Shown here piece by piece: positions 54,011 through 62,828 of a stretch of 64,000 bases of DNA. This DNA is from an uncultured delta proteobacterium (GTDB lineage Bacteria; Myxococcota; Myxococcia; Myxococcales; 40CM-4-68-19), in the NCBI GenBank assembly GCA_903911145.1, contig CAIWCD010000034.1, positions 1 through 64,000 on the forward strand, read 5' to 3'. Position 1 is the stretch's first letter. Every line of letters begins with the position of its first letter. Both the position numbers and the translations under genes were made by a program. Under the pieces are notes generated by a model. It saw nothing but the letters and a program-made list of their open reading frames with translations. It was not told where the DNA came from and made no database searches.

Positions 54011-56158
54011 ATGGCCCCAATTCCTGCTGCACTCCTGCTGCTCGTCGGCTTCGGGTTTTTCCTCTACACGATGTCGTTCCGCATCCGGCCGCTGCTCTTC
54101 GCGCGCGCGGACAACCGCATCGACAATCCCGAGGAGCGCACGGTCCGCCTGCTCGAGTTCGGGTTTGGCCAGAAGCGCATGCCGAGCAAGCCGGAGAAGG
54201 TCGCGGGCCTCGCGCACATCATGATCTTCGCGGCCTTCATCGTCGCGCAGCTCGGCACGATGACCTCGTTCGGCCTCGCGTTCGACGCGCACTTCGTGAT
54301 GCCGATCTTCAACGAGGGCACCGCGATCGGCCGCGCCTACTTTGCGGCCAAGGACATCATCTTTCTCTTCGGCACGCTCGGCGCGCTGACGTTCCTCTTC
54401 TTCCGTCTGACCAAGTCGAAGGAGCGCATGACTCTCTCGTGGGAGGGCACGTTCATTCTCTGCATGCTTTGCGGCGTGATGTGGACCGACCTCCTCATCA
54501 ACGTTGCCGACATCGCCGAGCGCTCCGAGCTCTCGAAGATGAACGACTTCATTGCGTACGCGAGCTCCTTTCCCGTCTCGGCGATGCTCGCGATGCCTCT
54601 CGAGGGGCGCGGGATCTCGCCGCAGTTCTTCCACGGCCTGATGACGGTGGGCGTGCTCCTGCACGTCGCGATCGTGCTCGCGTTTCTGAACTTCCTGCCG
54701 CTCGGGAAGCACTTCCACATCATCACGGGATTGCCCACGGTCTTCTTCCAGCGCCTCACGCCGCAGGGCCGTCTCTCGAAGCTCGATCTGGAGAACTCGG
54801 AGAAGTTCGGCGTCGCGAAGCTCAACGACCTCTCGTGGAAGGAAGTCCTCGATACCTACTCCTGCACCGAGTGCGGCCGCTGCCAGACCTACTGCCCGAC
54901 CTACGTGACGGGGAAGCCGCTCTCGCACAAGGAAGTGAACCGGGCGATCCGCGCGCACGCGACGGAAGTCTCGAAGCAGATGCCGCTGCCGATCGCGACG
55001 CTCTGGGACAGCCTCAAGCGCGAAGTCGTTGGTACACCGAATATTGGCACTCAAACGATCGACGCGGGCGGCGCTGCGGGCGCGACGGCGTCAGGGCTGC
55101 AGCTCTCGGCGGAGATGATCGAGAAGTTGCCTCCGCTCGTCGGCGAAGGCGGCGTGCTCCCCGATGAGACCGTCTGGGCCTGCACGACCTGCGGCTGGTG
55201 CGAGCAGGCCTGCCCGGTCTTCATCGAGCAGCTGCCGCGCATCGTCGACATGCGGCGCAATCTCGTCCTGATGGAGTCGCGCTTTCCCGATGAGGCCGCG
55301 CGCGTCTTCAAGAACCTCGAGAACCAGGGGAACCCCTGGGGCATGGGCTCGAACCGGCGCGGTGAGTGGTGCGCCGATCTCGACGTGCCGACCGCGGCCT
55401 CGCTCAAAGAGGCGGGCAAGGATTTCGAGTACCTCTTCTTCGTCGGCTGCGCCGGCTCGTTCGACGATCGGCAGAAGAAGGTCTCGCGCGCGCTGGTGAA
55501 GATCCTCAAGGCAGCGAACGTCAGCTTCTGCATTCTCGGTGAAGAGGAGACCTGCACCGGAGACGCCGCGCGCCGCCTCGGCAATGAATACCTCTTCCAG
55601 TCGCTCGCGCAGGCGAACGTCGAGATGTTCAACGGCTACGGCGTGAAGAAGGTCATCACGCAGTGCCCGCACTGCTTCAACACCATCGCAAAGGAGTATC
55701 CGGAGTTCGGCGGCAACTTCACCGTGCTCCATCACTCCGAGGTGATCGCGCAGCTGGTCGCGGACGGGAAACTCAAGCCGGGACAGGTCAAGCTCGAGGA
55801 CGAGGTCACGTACCACGACAGCTGCTACCTCGCGCGCCACAACGGGATCACCGAGGCGCCGCGCCAGACGCTCGTGTCGCTCGGGCTGAAAGTGAAAGAG
55901 ATGGATCGCAGCCGCACCGAGACGTTCTGCTGCGGTGCGGGCGGCGGCCGGATGTGGCTCGAGGAGAAGTTGGGCCAGCGCGTGAATCAGAATCGCGTCG
56001 AGGAGGCCGCGGCGACGCTCGACGGGAAGGGCACGGTTGCGACGGCCTGCCCGTTCTGCCTGACGATGATCAAGGACGGCATCAACGAGACCGGGCGCGG
56101 CGAGCAGATGAACGCGAAGGACATCGCCGAGCTGGTCGCGATGGGGCTGCCGGATTAG
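54011..56158 (+). CDS. Membrane Fe-S oxidoreductase, ETF:quinone-oxidoreductase-like (HdrD/CCG-domain)
   Basis: 715 aa. The N-terminal 250 residues hold about five or six membrane helices with His residues (NarI-like haem b domain), then two 4Fe-4S motifs (CTECGRCQTYCPTY and CTTCGWCEQACPVF) and two CCG cysteine-rich domains (CPHCFNTIAKEYPEFGG...YHDSCYLARHNGITEAPRQ and FCCGAGGGRMW...ACPFCLTMI). This architecture matches DUF224/HdrD proteins proposed to pass electrons from ETF to menaquinone. No etfAB genes are adjacent. ATG 54011 has GGGAG upstream. Confidence 0.85.
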   Translation: MAPIPAALLLLVGFGFFLYTMSFRIRPLLFARADNRIDNPEERTVRLLEFGFGQKRMPSKPEKVAGLAHIMIFAAFIVAQLGTMTSFGLAFDAHFVMPIFNEGTAIGRAYFAAKDIIFLFGTLGALTFLFFRLTKSKERMTLSWEGTFILCMLCGVMWTDLLINVADIAERSELSKMNDFIAYASSFPVSAMLAMPLEGRGISPQFFHGLMTVGVLLHVAIVLAFLNFLPLGKHFHIITGLPTVFFQRLTPQGRLSKLDLENSEKFGVAKLNDLSWKEVLDTYSCTECGRCQTYCPTYVTGKPLSHKEVNRAIRAHATEVSKQMPLPIATLWDSLKREVVGTPNIGTQTIDAGGAAGATASGLQLSAEMIEKLPPLVGEGGVLPDETVWACTTCGWCEQACPVFIEQLPRIVDMRRNLVLMESRFPDEAARVFKNLENQGNPWGMGSNRRGEWCADLDVPTAASLKEAGKDFEYLFFVGCAGSFDDRQKKVSRALVKILKAANVSFCILGEEETCTGDAARRLGNEYLFQSLAQANVEMFNGYGVKKVITQCPHCFNTIAKEYPEFGGNFTVLHHSEVIAQLVADGKLKPGQVKLEDEVTYHDSCYLARHNGITEAPRQTLVSLGLKVKEMDRSRTETFCCGAGGGRMWLEEKLGQRVNQNRVEEAAATLDGKGTVATACPFCLTMIKDGINETGRGEQMNAKDIAELVAMGLPD

Positions 56159-56176
56159 CTGCAATCGGAGTCTGTC

Positions 56177-56536
56177 ATCGCCGCGTTCAACGACATTCTC
56201 GTCGAGCAGATCTGCCCTGCCTGCTCGACGAAGTCGCGCCTGCGATTCCAGACGCACGTGGCTTCTGACTTCGACGGCGATGACTCGGGGCGATTCGCCT
56301 TCAAGGAGGTTCGGCTCCAGCAGCGCATGTCCTGGTGGCCCGCTGGACACGCGAAATTCGCGCAGTGGCGGAATGCGTTCAGCGCGTCCGATGGCACCGC
56401 TGTCGAGGCCTGCACGGGCGAGTGCGAGCGCTGCCGGGCCGATCTCTTCGGCGTGATTCGATTTGCCGACGTGACGCCGATCGCTCTCGAGGCGGTCGGA
56501 CTTGATGCGGATTGGCCGGCTGGATTTTCGCGGTAG
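56177..56536 (+). CDS. Small Cys-rich (CPAC...CERC) protein without canonical start
   Basis: The frame directly after the oxidoreductase TAG is open for 125 codons and encodes FNDILVEQICPACSTKSRLRF...EACTGECERCRADLFGVIRF, a two-pair cysteine arrangement like a zinc ribbon. No ATG, GTG or TTG precedes the first CPAC pair; a CGGAG lies seven bases before an ATC at 56177. The first standard codon, GTG 56258, would remove that pair. ATC initiation, CTG at 56159, readthrough of the TAG, or a damaged gene are all possible. The coordinate given is the ATC option. Confidence 0.45.
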   Translation: MAAFNDILVEQICPACSTKSRLRFQTHVASDFDGDDSGRFAFKEVRLQQRMSWWPAGHAKFAQWRNAFSASDGTAVEACTGECERCRADLFGVIRFADVTPIALEAVGLDADWPAGFSR

Positions 56537-56552
56537 CGAGGGGATCGAGCGC

Positions 56553-57860
56553 GTGGCGAGAAGCGATCCCGGCGTCGTGATGGTGCGGCCGTTCACGCTC
56601 GACGATCTCGAGCGGGCGGCCGACTTCTGCGATCGCGCACGCGAGTCTGATCCGAGCATCGAGCCGTTCGCGCAAAGGCTCGCGCTGATCGCGACCGGCC
56701 CGCGCGCGATGCTGCCGCTCTGGCAGGTCGCGGAAGGCGAGGACGGGCTCATCCACGGCATCGCATTTGCGGCGGTGCGCGAGCAGAGATCGTCCGCAGC
56801 GGCGCTGACCTCCTCGGGGGGCGAAACCGGGAAGTCCGCTCTGGGCGCGGGTGCGCGCGATCCAAGACCGACGTCATCGGTACCGGCGGCGAGCCCGATC
56901 GTCTCTCGCCCGCCGCGCCAGCCCTATGCGGGCGCGCCCGATCTCTCTGCGCTCGCGAGCGGTCGCGTGGCGAAGCCTCCGGCGGTCCTTCCGGTCGCAC
57001 GCACGGTCAAGGGACCGGCGCCGCGTCCACCTGCGCGGCCGCAGATTCAATCTCCCCAGGAGTCGCAAGCAGCCTCGGAGAATGCGCGTGTGAGCGAGGC
57101 CCCGCGCGGGCCAACTCAGGCGCGAGAGTTGTCCAGCCAGCCCGCCGGAGCGCCGCTCGCGCCACTGAAGCCACTGCGCACGACGCTCGAACTCTACGCC
57201 GCGGTCGATCCACCGCTGCGCCGCCAGGGGCTTGGTCGGGCGCTCGTCGACCCGGCGCTCCAATGGCTGCAGAGCGCCACTGAACCGGTCGCTCTGCGTG
57301 CACGCATCAAGGATGAACCTGAGTTGAAGGCGGGGCGTGAGTTTCTCAAATGCTTGGGGTTCAAAGCATCTCAGGCGCAGCTGACGCTCTCGTGGAACCA
57401 GGCGCCACTCTCCGAGCGCGCATTGCCCGCGCTCACGCTGCGCCAGCTCCTTCCCGGTGATGCGGCAGGCCTTGCGCAGCTTGCGAAACTCTCCGACGCC
57501 GCGTGGGTGGGCGCGCCCGATGCGTTCGAGACGCGCGCCGACGAGATTGCGCAGCTGATGAGCGAGCAGGGGCGTCTCGTCATTCTCGCGAGCGATGGCG
57601 CGCGCGCGGTCGGCTACCTGAGCGCGCTCTGGCTGGGCAAGACGCTCGGCATCGAAGAGGTCGCGGTGTTGCCCGACTATCGGCACGCAGGAGTCGGGCG
57701 CGCGCTGGTGCAGGCTGGGCTTGGTCGGGGTGCGCGCTCAGCCGTTCTCTCGGTGAGCGAAGAGAACCGCGCCGCGCGTGCGCTCTATCGATCGCTCGGC
57801 TTCACGCAGACGGCGCGCAGGCTGATCCTGACGATGCACGGCGGTCCTTCGTTCGAGTGA
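56553..57860 (+). CDS. Double GNAT-domain N-acetyltransferase with long disordered insert
   Basis: 435 aa from GTG 56553, which has GAGGGGA seven bases upstream. The first GNAT domain starts VRPFTLDDLERAADFCDRA and is interrupted near residue 70 by about 130 Pro/Ala/Ser-rich residues before its acetyl-CoA loop DPPLRRQGLGRALVDPALQWL. The second GNAT domain (residues 295-435) has VAVLPDYRHAGVGRALVQAGL and NRAARALYRSLGF. Substrate unknown. A disordered loop inserted inside a GNAT fold is unusual. Confidence 0.75.
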   Translation: MARSDPGVVMVRPFTLDDLERAADFCDRARESDPSIEPFAQRLALIATGPRAMLPLWQVAEGEDGLIHGIAFAAVREQRSSAAALTSSGGETGKSALGAGARDPRPTSSVPAASPIVSRPPRQPYAGAPDLSALASGRVAKPPAVLPVARTVKGPAPRPPARPQIQSPQESQAASENARVSEAPRGPTQARELSSQPAGAPLAPLKPLRTTLELYAAVDPPLRRQGLGRALVDPALQWLQSATEPVALRARIKDEPELKAGREFLKCLGFKASQAQLTLSWNQAPLSERALPALTLRQLLPGDAAGLAQLAKLSDAAWVGAPDAFETRADEIAQLMSEQGRLVILASDGARAVGYLSALWLGKTLGIEEVAVLPDYRHAGVGRALVQAGLGRGARSAVLSVSEENRAARALYRSLGFTQTARRLILTMHGGPSFE

Positions 57861-57905
57861 AGCGCGCGGTGAGGGATGTTACGCGTGGCGCGATCGATCG
57901 TCGCC

Positions 57906-59171
57906 TCAACGTCCGCGCGAAAGGAGCAGCCACTCCATCGTGATCGTCGAAGTGGCGAGCATCGCAATCATCAGCGCGGGAATTGCGCGCAACTTCTCGT
58001 GCACGCGCGGAGCCGCCACCAGCGCGGCGCAAAGCACGAGAAGCGACGAGAGCAGGATGTAGCGACCCTGCGGCTGGAAATCGACAAACCAGAGATGGTG
58101 CAGCTCGAGGAGCAGATTCGCCACGACCGCGCCGATGACCCAGAGCAGTTCGCGGCGTGCTCCATCCCGCGCGCGCAACGCGAGCCGAATCGCGCACGCG
58201 ACGCCAATGAGGAAGAGCAGCGCGAAGAGCGCGTAGTGCCAGATCGGCAGGCGCAGACTCATGTTGCCGAAGAGTCCGTACACCGAGGCAGGCATGAGCC
58301 GCACGAGTTGCAGCAACGCATCGGGGATCTGCGGCCACGTCTTCGGTTTCCAGACGGTGGCAAGGTAGCGCGCGTACGCGTCGAGGCCGAGCGGATCGCC
58401 GCCGAGCTTGTGCGCGTTGAGCGCGAGCGGCGGGACCGCGACGACCAGCAGGATCGCGATTGGCGCGAGCAGTTCGCGTGCGCGGACGCGCTTCTCGATG
58501 AGCGCCCAGGCGATCCAGAGCGCGGTCGGTACGAGCAGAAAGAAGCCGCTCGCCTTCGTGATCAGCACGCCGCCGCAGGCAGCGCCGATCGCGAGCAGGC
58601 CCCGGCCAGACTCGCCGAGGTCCTTCCATCGGGCGAGCGCGAGAGTGAGCGCCGCGCCTGCGCAGATCGTGACCGCATCGGAGTTCACATATGCGCCGAG
58701 GAACGCCAGCTGTGGATGGAGCGCACAGGCGAGTCCCGCGAGAAGTCCCGCACGCGCGTCGCGAGCAACGCGCGCGACAGTGAGCGCAAGGAGAAGACAG
58801 ACGAGAGTCGACGCGATCGCGCTGCCGAGGCGCGCCCAGAGATAGCCGCGGCCCTCCTCGTGCATGGGTGCGAAGCTCGCGAAGCGATCGCGAAGTCCCA
58901 GCTGCTCGCTGATGCGAAGCATCGCCGCCTGCGCCGCATCCTGGCTCGGCGGGAAGACCGAATAGATGGTCCACGTCTCCTCGGGCCAGCGCAGCAGCTG
59001 TCCATGCGCGAGCGCCTGCACCACGATGAGATGCCCCTGCTCGTCGGGCGCGAAGTTCGGATCGCCCGCGTCGCGCGCGTAGGGAATCGCGCAGAGCGCG
59101 AAGAGCCGCACTGCGAGCGCGAGAGCGGCGATCAACATGAGCGAACCGCGCATCGCCGGAGGAAAAGCCAT
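57906..59171 (-). CDS. GT-C/DUF2142-like membrane glycosyltransferase
   Basis: 421 aa with about ten membrane helices. The first loop carries FAPDEQGHLIVVQALAHGQL, the acidic D-E pair and His typical of GT-C enzymes, and the C-terminal loop has FQPQGRYILLSS, a motif of DUF2142 proteins. Probably transfers a sugar from a polyprenyl-phosphate donor in the periplasm; the acceptor is unknown. ATG 59171 or 59153 could start it. Divergent from the GNAT gene at 59265. Confidence 0.78.
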   Translation of the reverse strand: MAFPPAMRGSLMLIAALALAVRLFALCAIPYARDAGDPNFAPDEQGHLIVVQALAHGQLLRWPEETWTIYSVFPPSQDAAQAAMLRISEQLGLRDRFASFAPMHEEGRGYLWARLGSAIASTLVCLLLALTVARVARDARAGLLAGLACALHPQLAFLGAYVNSDAVTICAGAALTLALARWKDLGESGRGLLAIGAACGGVLITKASGFFLLVPTALWIAWALIEKRVRARELLAPIAILLVVAVPPLALNAHKLGGDPLGLDAYARYLATVWKPKTWPQIPDALLQLVRLMPASVYGLFGNMSLRLPIWHYALFALLFLIGVACAIRLALRARDGARRELLWVIGAVVANLLLELHHLWFVDFQPQGRYILLSSLLVLCAALVAAPRVHEKLRAIPALMIAMLATSTITMEWLLLSRGR

Positions 59172-59264
59172 GCGCCGCGAGTATCATCGCCGCGGCACTG
59201 AATGCAGCGGTTCGTGGCGGCTGCGAGGCGCACGCTGCGCGCACGGGATGAATGAGGAGCGTTC

Positions 59265-59819
59265 ATGTTCGAAGAGCAGGGCGAGATCACCATCCGTCGC
59301 GCGGCTCCCGAGGACGATGCGCAGCTCGGCGAGTTGCTCGTGACCGCCTACGTCGCGGGCTACGCGAAGAAGCTCCCGCACATCGTCGTCTCCGAGGCGC
59401 GCAAGCGCGATCTGCGCGCGGTCAGCGACCGTCGCGATGTCGCGATTATCCTCGTCGCGGAGCTGCACGAATCGCGCAACTCCGCTCCCAGCACGGCTCG
59501 CATCGTCGGCACTGTGGCCATCTGGCCCGCAGGCAAACCCGGCAGCGAAGCCTGGATCGACGGCGCGGTTGATCTGCGCCACCTCGCGACAGCACCCGAC
59601 CTGCACGGCCGCGGTCTGTCGAGAATCTTGCTCGATGAGGCCGAGCGCATCGTCCGCGACGAGCTGCGCGCGACGACGATCTGTCTGCACGTGCGCCGCG
59701 GTAACGAGGGCGTTCGCGCGATCTACGAAGCGCGCGGTTACGTTCGCGATGAGTCGGGCGATCTCGAATATCCGGGCGTGTCCCTGATGGCGTTCGCGAA
59801 GCAGCTCTCGATCGAATAG
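59265..59819 (+). CDS. GNAT-family N-acetyltransferase
   Basis: 184 aa single GNAT domain: TIRRAAPEDDAQLGELLVTAYVAGY, DLRHLATAPDLHGRGLSRILLDEAERI (acetyl-CoA loop GRGLS) and HVRRGNEGVRAIYEARGYVRDES. Substrate unknown. GAGGAG lies five bases before the ATG. Converges with the CorC-like gene (22 bp apart). Confidence 0.85.
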   Translation: MFEEQGEITIRRAAPEDDAQLGELLVTAYVAGYAKKLPHIVVSEARKRDLRAVSDRRDVAIILVAELHESRNSAPSTARIVGTVAIWPAGKPGSEAWIDGAVDLRHLATAPDLHGRGLSRILLDEAERIVRDELRATTICLHVRRGNEGVRAIYEARGYVRDESGDLEYPGVSLMAFAKQLSIE

Positions 59820-59841
59820 CCGACGCCCGAACTGCCGCTCT

Positions 59842-61134
59842 CTACTTCGCCCCCTTCACTGGCGGCGGATTGCTCATTGCGCGGCGGATCTTCACTTCCT
59901 TCACCCTGCGTGCATCGCGCAGCGCCACGGTGAGCTCGAGCCCGCCGACGAAGAAGCGATCCCCCTGCTGCGGGATCGCGCCCGCGCATGAATTGAGCAG
60001 GCCCGCGAGCGTCTCGAAATCTCCGTCGGGCAGCGCCGCTCCGAGCGCGCGATTGATCTCGTCGATACTCGTCTCGCCCGACAGCTGCACGCTGCCGTCG
60101 GGTCCGAGCGCGAGCGCCTGCTCCTTGCGGTTGTCCTCGTCGGGCAGCTCGCCCACGATCTGCTCGAGGATGTCCTCGATCGTCACCACTCCCGAGAAGC
60201 CGCCGAACTCATCGACCACCAGCGCGAGATGGCTGTGCTTGAGCTGCATCTCCTTGAGCAGCGCGCGCACCGGCATGTTCCACGGCACAAAGAGCGGCGC
60301 TCTCAAGAGGTCCTGCAGCACGAGCAGCGAGGGATGCGCGAGGAGCGGAATCACGTCCTTCGTGTGCAAGACGCCCGTCACATGATCGAGGCTGCCGTCG
60401 TAGACCGGCATGCGCATGTGGCCCTCTTCCGAGAGCAGATCGATCACCTGCTGCGGAGTTGCATCGAGCGGTACGCCGACCACGCGCGTGCGCGGGACCA
60501 TCACCTCCTTCGCGGTGCGCCCGGCGAATGCGAACAGGCCATGGATCATTTCGGGCGGCGGCGCGCTCGAGCTGCCGCGCGCCTCCTCGCTCAGGATGCG
60601 TTCGATCATCTCGAGCGGTGGGGGCGGCGGCGTATAGCGGGCCTGCGCTCCTCGGCGCATCAGCAGGCGATCGGCGATCCGCAACAGCGCCGTGACGGGA
60701 GGGCGAAGCAGGCGGCAGATCGGATAGGCGATGGGCGCGAGCGCGAGCGCCCAGGAGAGCGGCTCGTCGGCTGCGAGCGAGACGGGAATGAGATCGAGCG
60801 CGAGCGCCGCGGCTCCGGCGAAGAGCGCGGCAAGCAGCGTCAGCGGAATGCGTCCCGCCGGTGCCAGCAGCGCCGTTCCTGCGAAGAGCGGCCCCATCGC
60901 CAGTGCGCTCGCGACCGCTGCGAATGCGAGCAGGCCGCTCGATGCGCCGCGCAGTGCAGCCGCGGTCGGCTCGGGATGCTTCTTCAGATCGCGCACCCAA
61001 CGCAGGCCCAGCTTGACCGAGAGCGAGTCAGCGCGCCGCAGATCCTCTTCGCCGACCGCGAGCAAGGCGGAATCAGCGGCTTGCAGGACGGCGCGCCCGA
61101 TCAGTGCGGCGGCGGCAGCGGGAAGTTCGAACAT
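59842..61134 (-). CDS. CBS-domain CorC/HlyC-like protein with divergent DUF21 membrane part
   Basis: 430 aa from ATG 61134 (MFELPAAAAALIG). About four membrane helices in the first 160 residues correspond to a degenerate DUF21 domain; then a CBS pair (KEVMVPRTRVVGVPLDATPQQVIDLLSEEGHMRMPVYDGSLDHVTGVLHTKDVI; HLALVVDEFGGFSGVVTIEDILEQIVGELPDE) and a C-terminal CorC_HlyC domain. Relatives affect Mg/Co efflux or membrane stability. Divergent from purS. Confidence 0.87.
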   Translation of the reverse strand: MFELPAAAAALIGRAVLQAADSALLAVGEEDLRRADSLSVKLGLRWVRDLKKHPEPTAAALRGASSGLLAFAAVASALAMGPLFAGTALLAPAGRIPLTLLAALFAGAAALALDLIPVSLAADEPLSWALALAPIAYPICRLLRPPVTALLRIADRLLMRRGAQARYTPPPPPLEMIERILSEEARGSSSAPPPEMIHGLFAFAGRTAKEVMVPRTRVVGVPLDATPQQVIDLLSEEGHMRMPVYDGSLDHVTGVLHTKDVIPLLAHPSLLVLQDLLRAPLFVPWNMPVRALLKEMQLKHSHLALVVDEFGGFSGVVTIEDILEQIVGELPDEDNRKEQALALGPDGSVQLSGETSIDEINRALGAALPDGDFETLAGLLNSCAGAIPQQGDRFFVGGLELTVALRDARRVKEVKIRRAMSNPPPVKGAK

Positions 61135-61170
61135 GGCCGCATTGATCGTAGCGCCTTTCTCGCGCCAGAA

Positions 61171-61207
61171 AAGCAAATGCGCCGTTTGCTTGCTTCGAGA
61201 AGCAAGC
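61171..61207 (+). promoter_or_regulatory. Overlapping alternative hairpins in the purS leader
   Basis: Hairpin A: AAGCAAA (61171-61177) with TTTGCTT (61185-61191), 7-base loop. Hairpin B: GCTTGCTTC (61188-61196) with GAAGCAAGC (61199-61207), 9-bp stem. They share 61188-61191 and so exclude one another. The region ends 20 bases before the purS ATG. Confidence 0.7.
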
Positions 61208-61227
61208 GGCGTCTAGCCTGCGCGACG

Positions 61228-61491
61228 ATGAAAGCCCGCGTGGTGGTGACCCTGAAGCGCTCCGTGCTCGACCCTCAAGGCCTGGCCGTCTCGCGCGCGC
61301 TTGGCTCGCTCGGTTTCGCCGAGGTGCAGGGGGTGCGGCTCGGCAAGATCATCGAGCTCGATCTCGACGAAAAGGACGCCGCACGTGCCCGCGAGCGCCT
61401 TGCTTCGATGTGCGAGAAGCTGCTCGCGAACACCGTCATTGAAGAGTACCGGATCGAATCGATCGACGGCGCGCCCGTCGCGAACAGCTAG
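61228..61491 (+). CDS. purS: FGAM synthase subunit PurS
   Basis: 87 aa: KARVVVTLKRSVLDPQGLAVSRALGSLGF..VQGVRLGKIIELDLDE and NTVIEEYRIE are the full PurS pattern. Required with PurQ and the short PurL. ATG 61228; the longer track ORF from 60229 is antisense to the CorC-like gene. purQ follows after 12 bases. Confidence 0.95.
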   Translation: MKARVVVTLKRSVLDPQGLAVSRALGSLGFAEVQGVRLGKIIELDLDEKDAARARERLASMCEKLLANTVIEEYRIESIDGAPVANS

Positions 61492-61503
61492 GCGGGATCG
61501 AAG

Positions 61504-62196
61504 ATGATGTTCGCCATCGTCGTCTTCCCCGGCAGCAACTGCGACCACGACGTCTATCACGTGGCCAAGCACGTCCTCGGACGCGCGGCGCGCTACATCT
61601 GGCACAAGGATCGCGATCTGCGCGGCGCGGATGTCGTCGTGCTGCCCGGCGGATTCTCGTACGGCGACTACCTGCGTACGGGAGCGATCGCGCGCTTCTC
61701 TCCGGTGATGGAAGAGGTTCGCAAGTTCGCCAACCGCGGTGGACACGTCATCGGCATCTGCAACGGCTTCCAGATCCTGCTCGAGGCGGGGCTTCTGCCG
61801 GGCGCGATGCGGCGCAACGATTCGCTCAAGTACGTCTGCCGCGACGTGCACATCAAGGTGGAAAATCCCATGACGCCGTGGACGCGCAAGTACGCCAAGG
61901 GCGAGACGGTGCGCATCCCGATCGGGCACGGCGATGGCAACTACTTCATCGACGACGACGGACGAAAGCGCCTCGAAGATCAGAATCAGATCGCGTTCCG
62001 CTACGTCTCAGCGAGCGGCGCGCGCGGAGAAGCTGGCGCGAATCCGAACGGGTCGCTCGGTGACATCGCCGGCATCACCAACGCACGCGGCAATGTGATC
62101 GGGATGATGCCGCATCCGGAGCGGCTCGCGGAAAAAGCGCTGGGCGGCGACGACGGAGTCCGGCTCTTCGAAAGCATCATCGAGGCGGTCGAGTGA
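61504..62196 (+). CDS. purQ: FGAM synthase glutaminase subunit PurQ
   Basis: 230 aa class I glutamine amidotransferase supplying ammonia to Pur[27 protein letters not shown], nucleophile Cys in [10 protein letters not shown], and [11 protein letters not shown] with catalytic His/Glu. Two adjacent ATG codons (61504, 61507) could start it. Overlaps the next gene by ATGA-type junction (62193). Confidence 0.96.
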   Translation: MMFAIVVFPGSNCDHDVYHVAKHVLGRAARYIWHKDRDLRGADVVVLPGGFSYGDYLRTGAIARFSPVMEEVRKFANRGGHVIGICNGFQILLEAGLLPGAMRRNDSLKYVCRDVHIKVENPMTPWTRKYAKGETVRIPIGHGDGNYFIDDDGRKRLEDQNQIAFRYVSASGARGEAGANPNGSLGDIAGITNARGNVIGMMPHPERLAEKALGGDDGVRLFESIIEAVE

Positions 62197-62828
62197 GCGA
62201 GCGGTTCACGAGTCTCTCGCGTCGCCGAATCGTTGGGATAGCAATCATTGGCATAGCAATCATCTCACCGCTCCGGGCTGCGCGCGCGGCACCGCCCGAC
62301 GTGCGCCTCGCGCTCCCGGTGGGAACGCCGCGCATCGAGAGGGTCGACGAGAGCTTCACTGCGGTGCTCTCGGACGACGACGCGATCGTTCACGCCGAGC
62401 TGCTTCCCTCGGGCGAGCTGCTGCTCGAACCGCGCGCCCCCGGGACCGTGCGCGTGCTGCTCTTCGCGACACGGCTCGTGCGCGCGCTCGAGATCTCCGC
62501 CTCCGTGCCGCTTCCCGCGATCGATCCCGCGCCCGCCGGGCTGTGCGCGAAGCCGCGGATCACGCCGAGCTGCTACGCCGCATGGCGCTTGCATCTGCAG
62601 CACCTTCCCGCAGCCGACGCGCCGCCGATCGAGTTCGAGATCGAGGGTGTTCAAGAGCAGATCCGGCAGGCGCAGTCCGCGCTCACCCGGGCGGGGCTGA
62701 CGAAGATCTCGCTTGCGGTCAGCTCGTCCGGCGTGCGGCTCAAGGGAGTCGCGGATCCCAGCGAGGAGCGGCGCGCGCTGCAGACCATCTGGCCGTGGCT
62801 GCTCGGCCCGCTGCGGATCGATCGATGA
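62193..62828 (+). CDS. Exported protein resembling secretin/pilus-assembly N-terminal domain
   Basis: 211 aa with an N-terminal signal/anchor ([22 protein letters not shown]). Residues 45-105 ([43 protein letters not shown]) look like the beta-rich pilus-formation domain found at the N-terminus of CpaC-like secretins; the C-terminal [47 protein letters not shown] resembles a BON-like module. No secretin barrel is present. Coupled to both purQ and the FHA activator by overlaps. Confidence 0.6.
   Translation: MSERFTSLSRRRIVGIAIIGIAIISPLRAARAAPPDVRLALPVGTPRIERVDESFTAVLSDDDAIVHAELLPSGELLLEPRAPGTVRVLLFATRLVRALEISASVPLPAIDPAPAGLCAKPRITPSCYAAWRLHLQHLPAADAPPIEFEIEGVQEQIRQAQSALTRAGLTKISLAVSSSGVRLKGVADPSEERRALQTIWPWLLGPLRIDR

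Noticed and set aside
61171-61191. Classical PurR box before purS
   Set aside because: AAGCAAATGCGCCGTTTGCTT shares GCAAA/TTTGC ends with PurR sites but the central spacing is too long, and PurR of that type is largely gammaproteobacterial.
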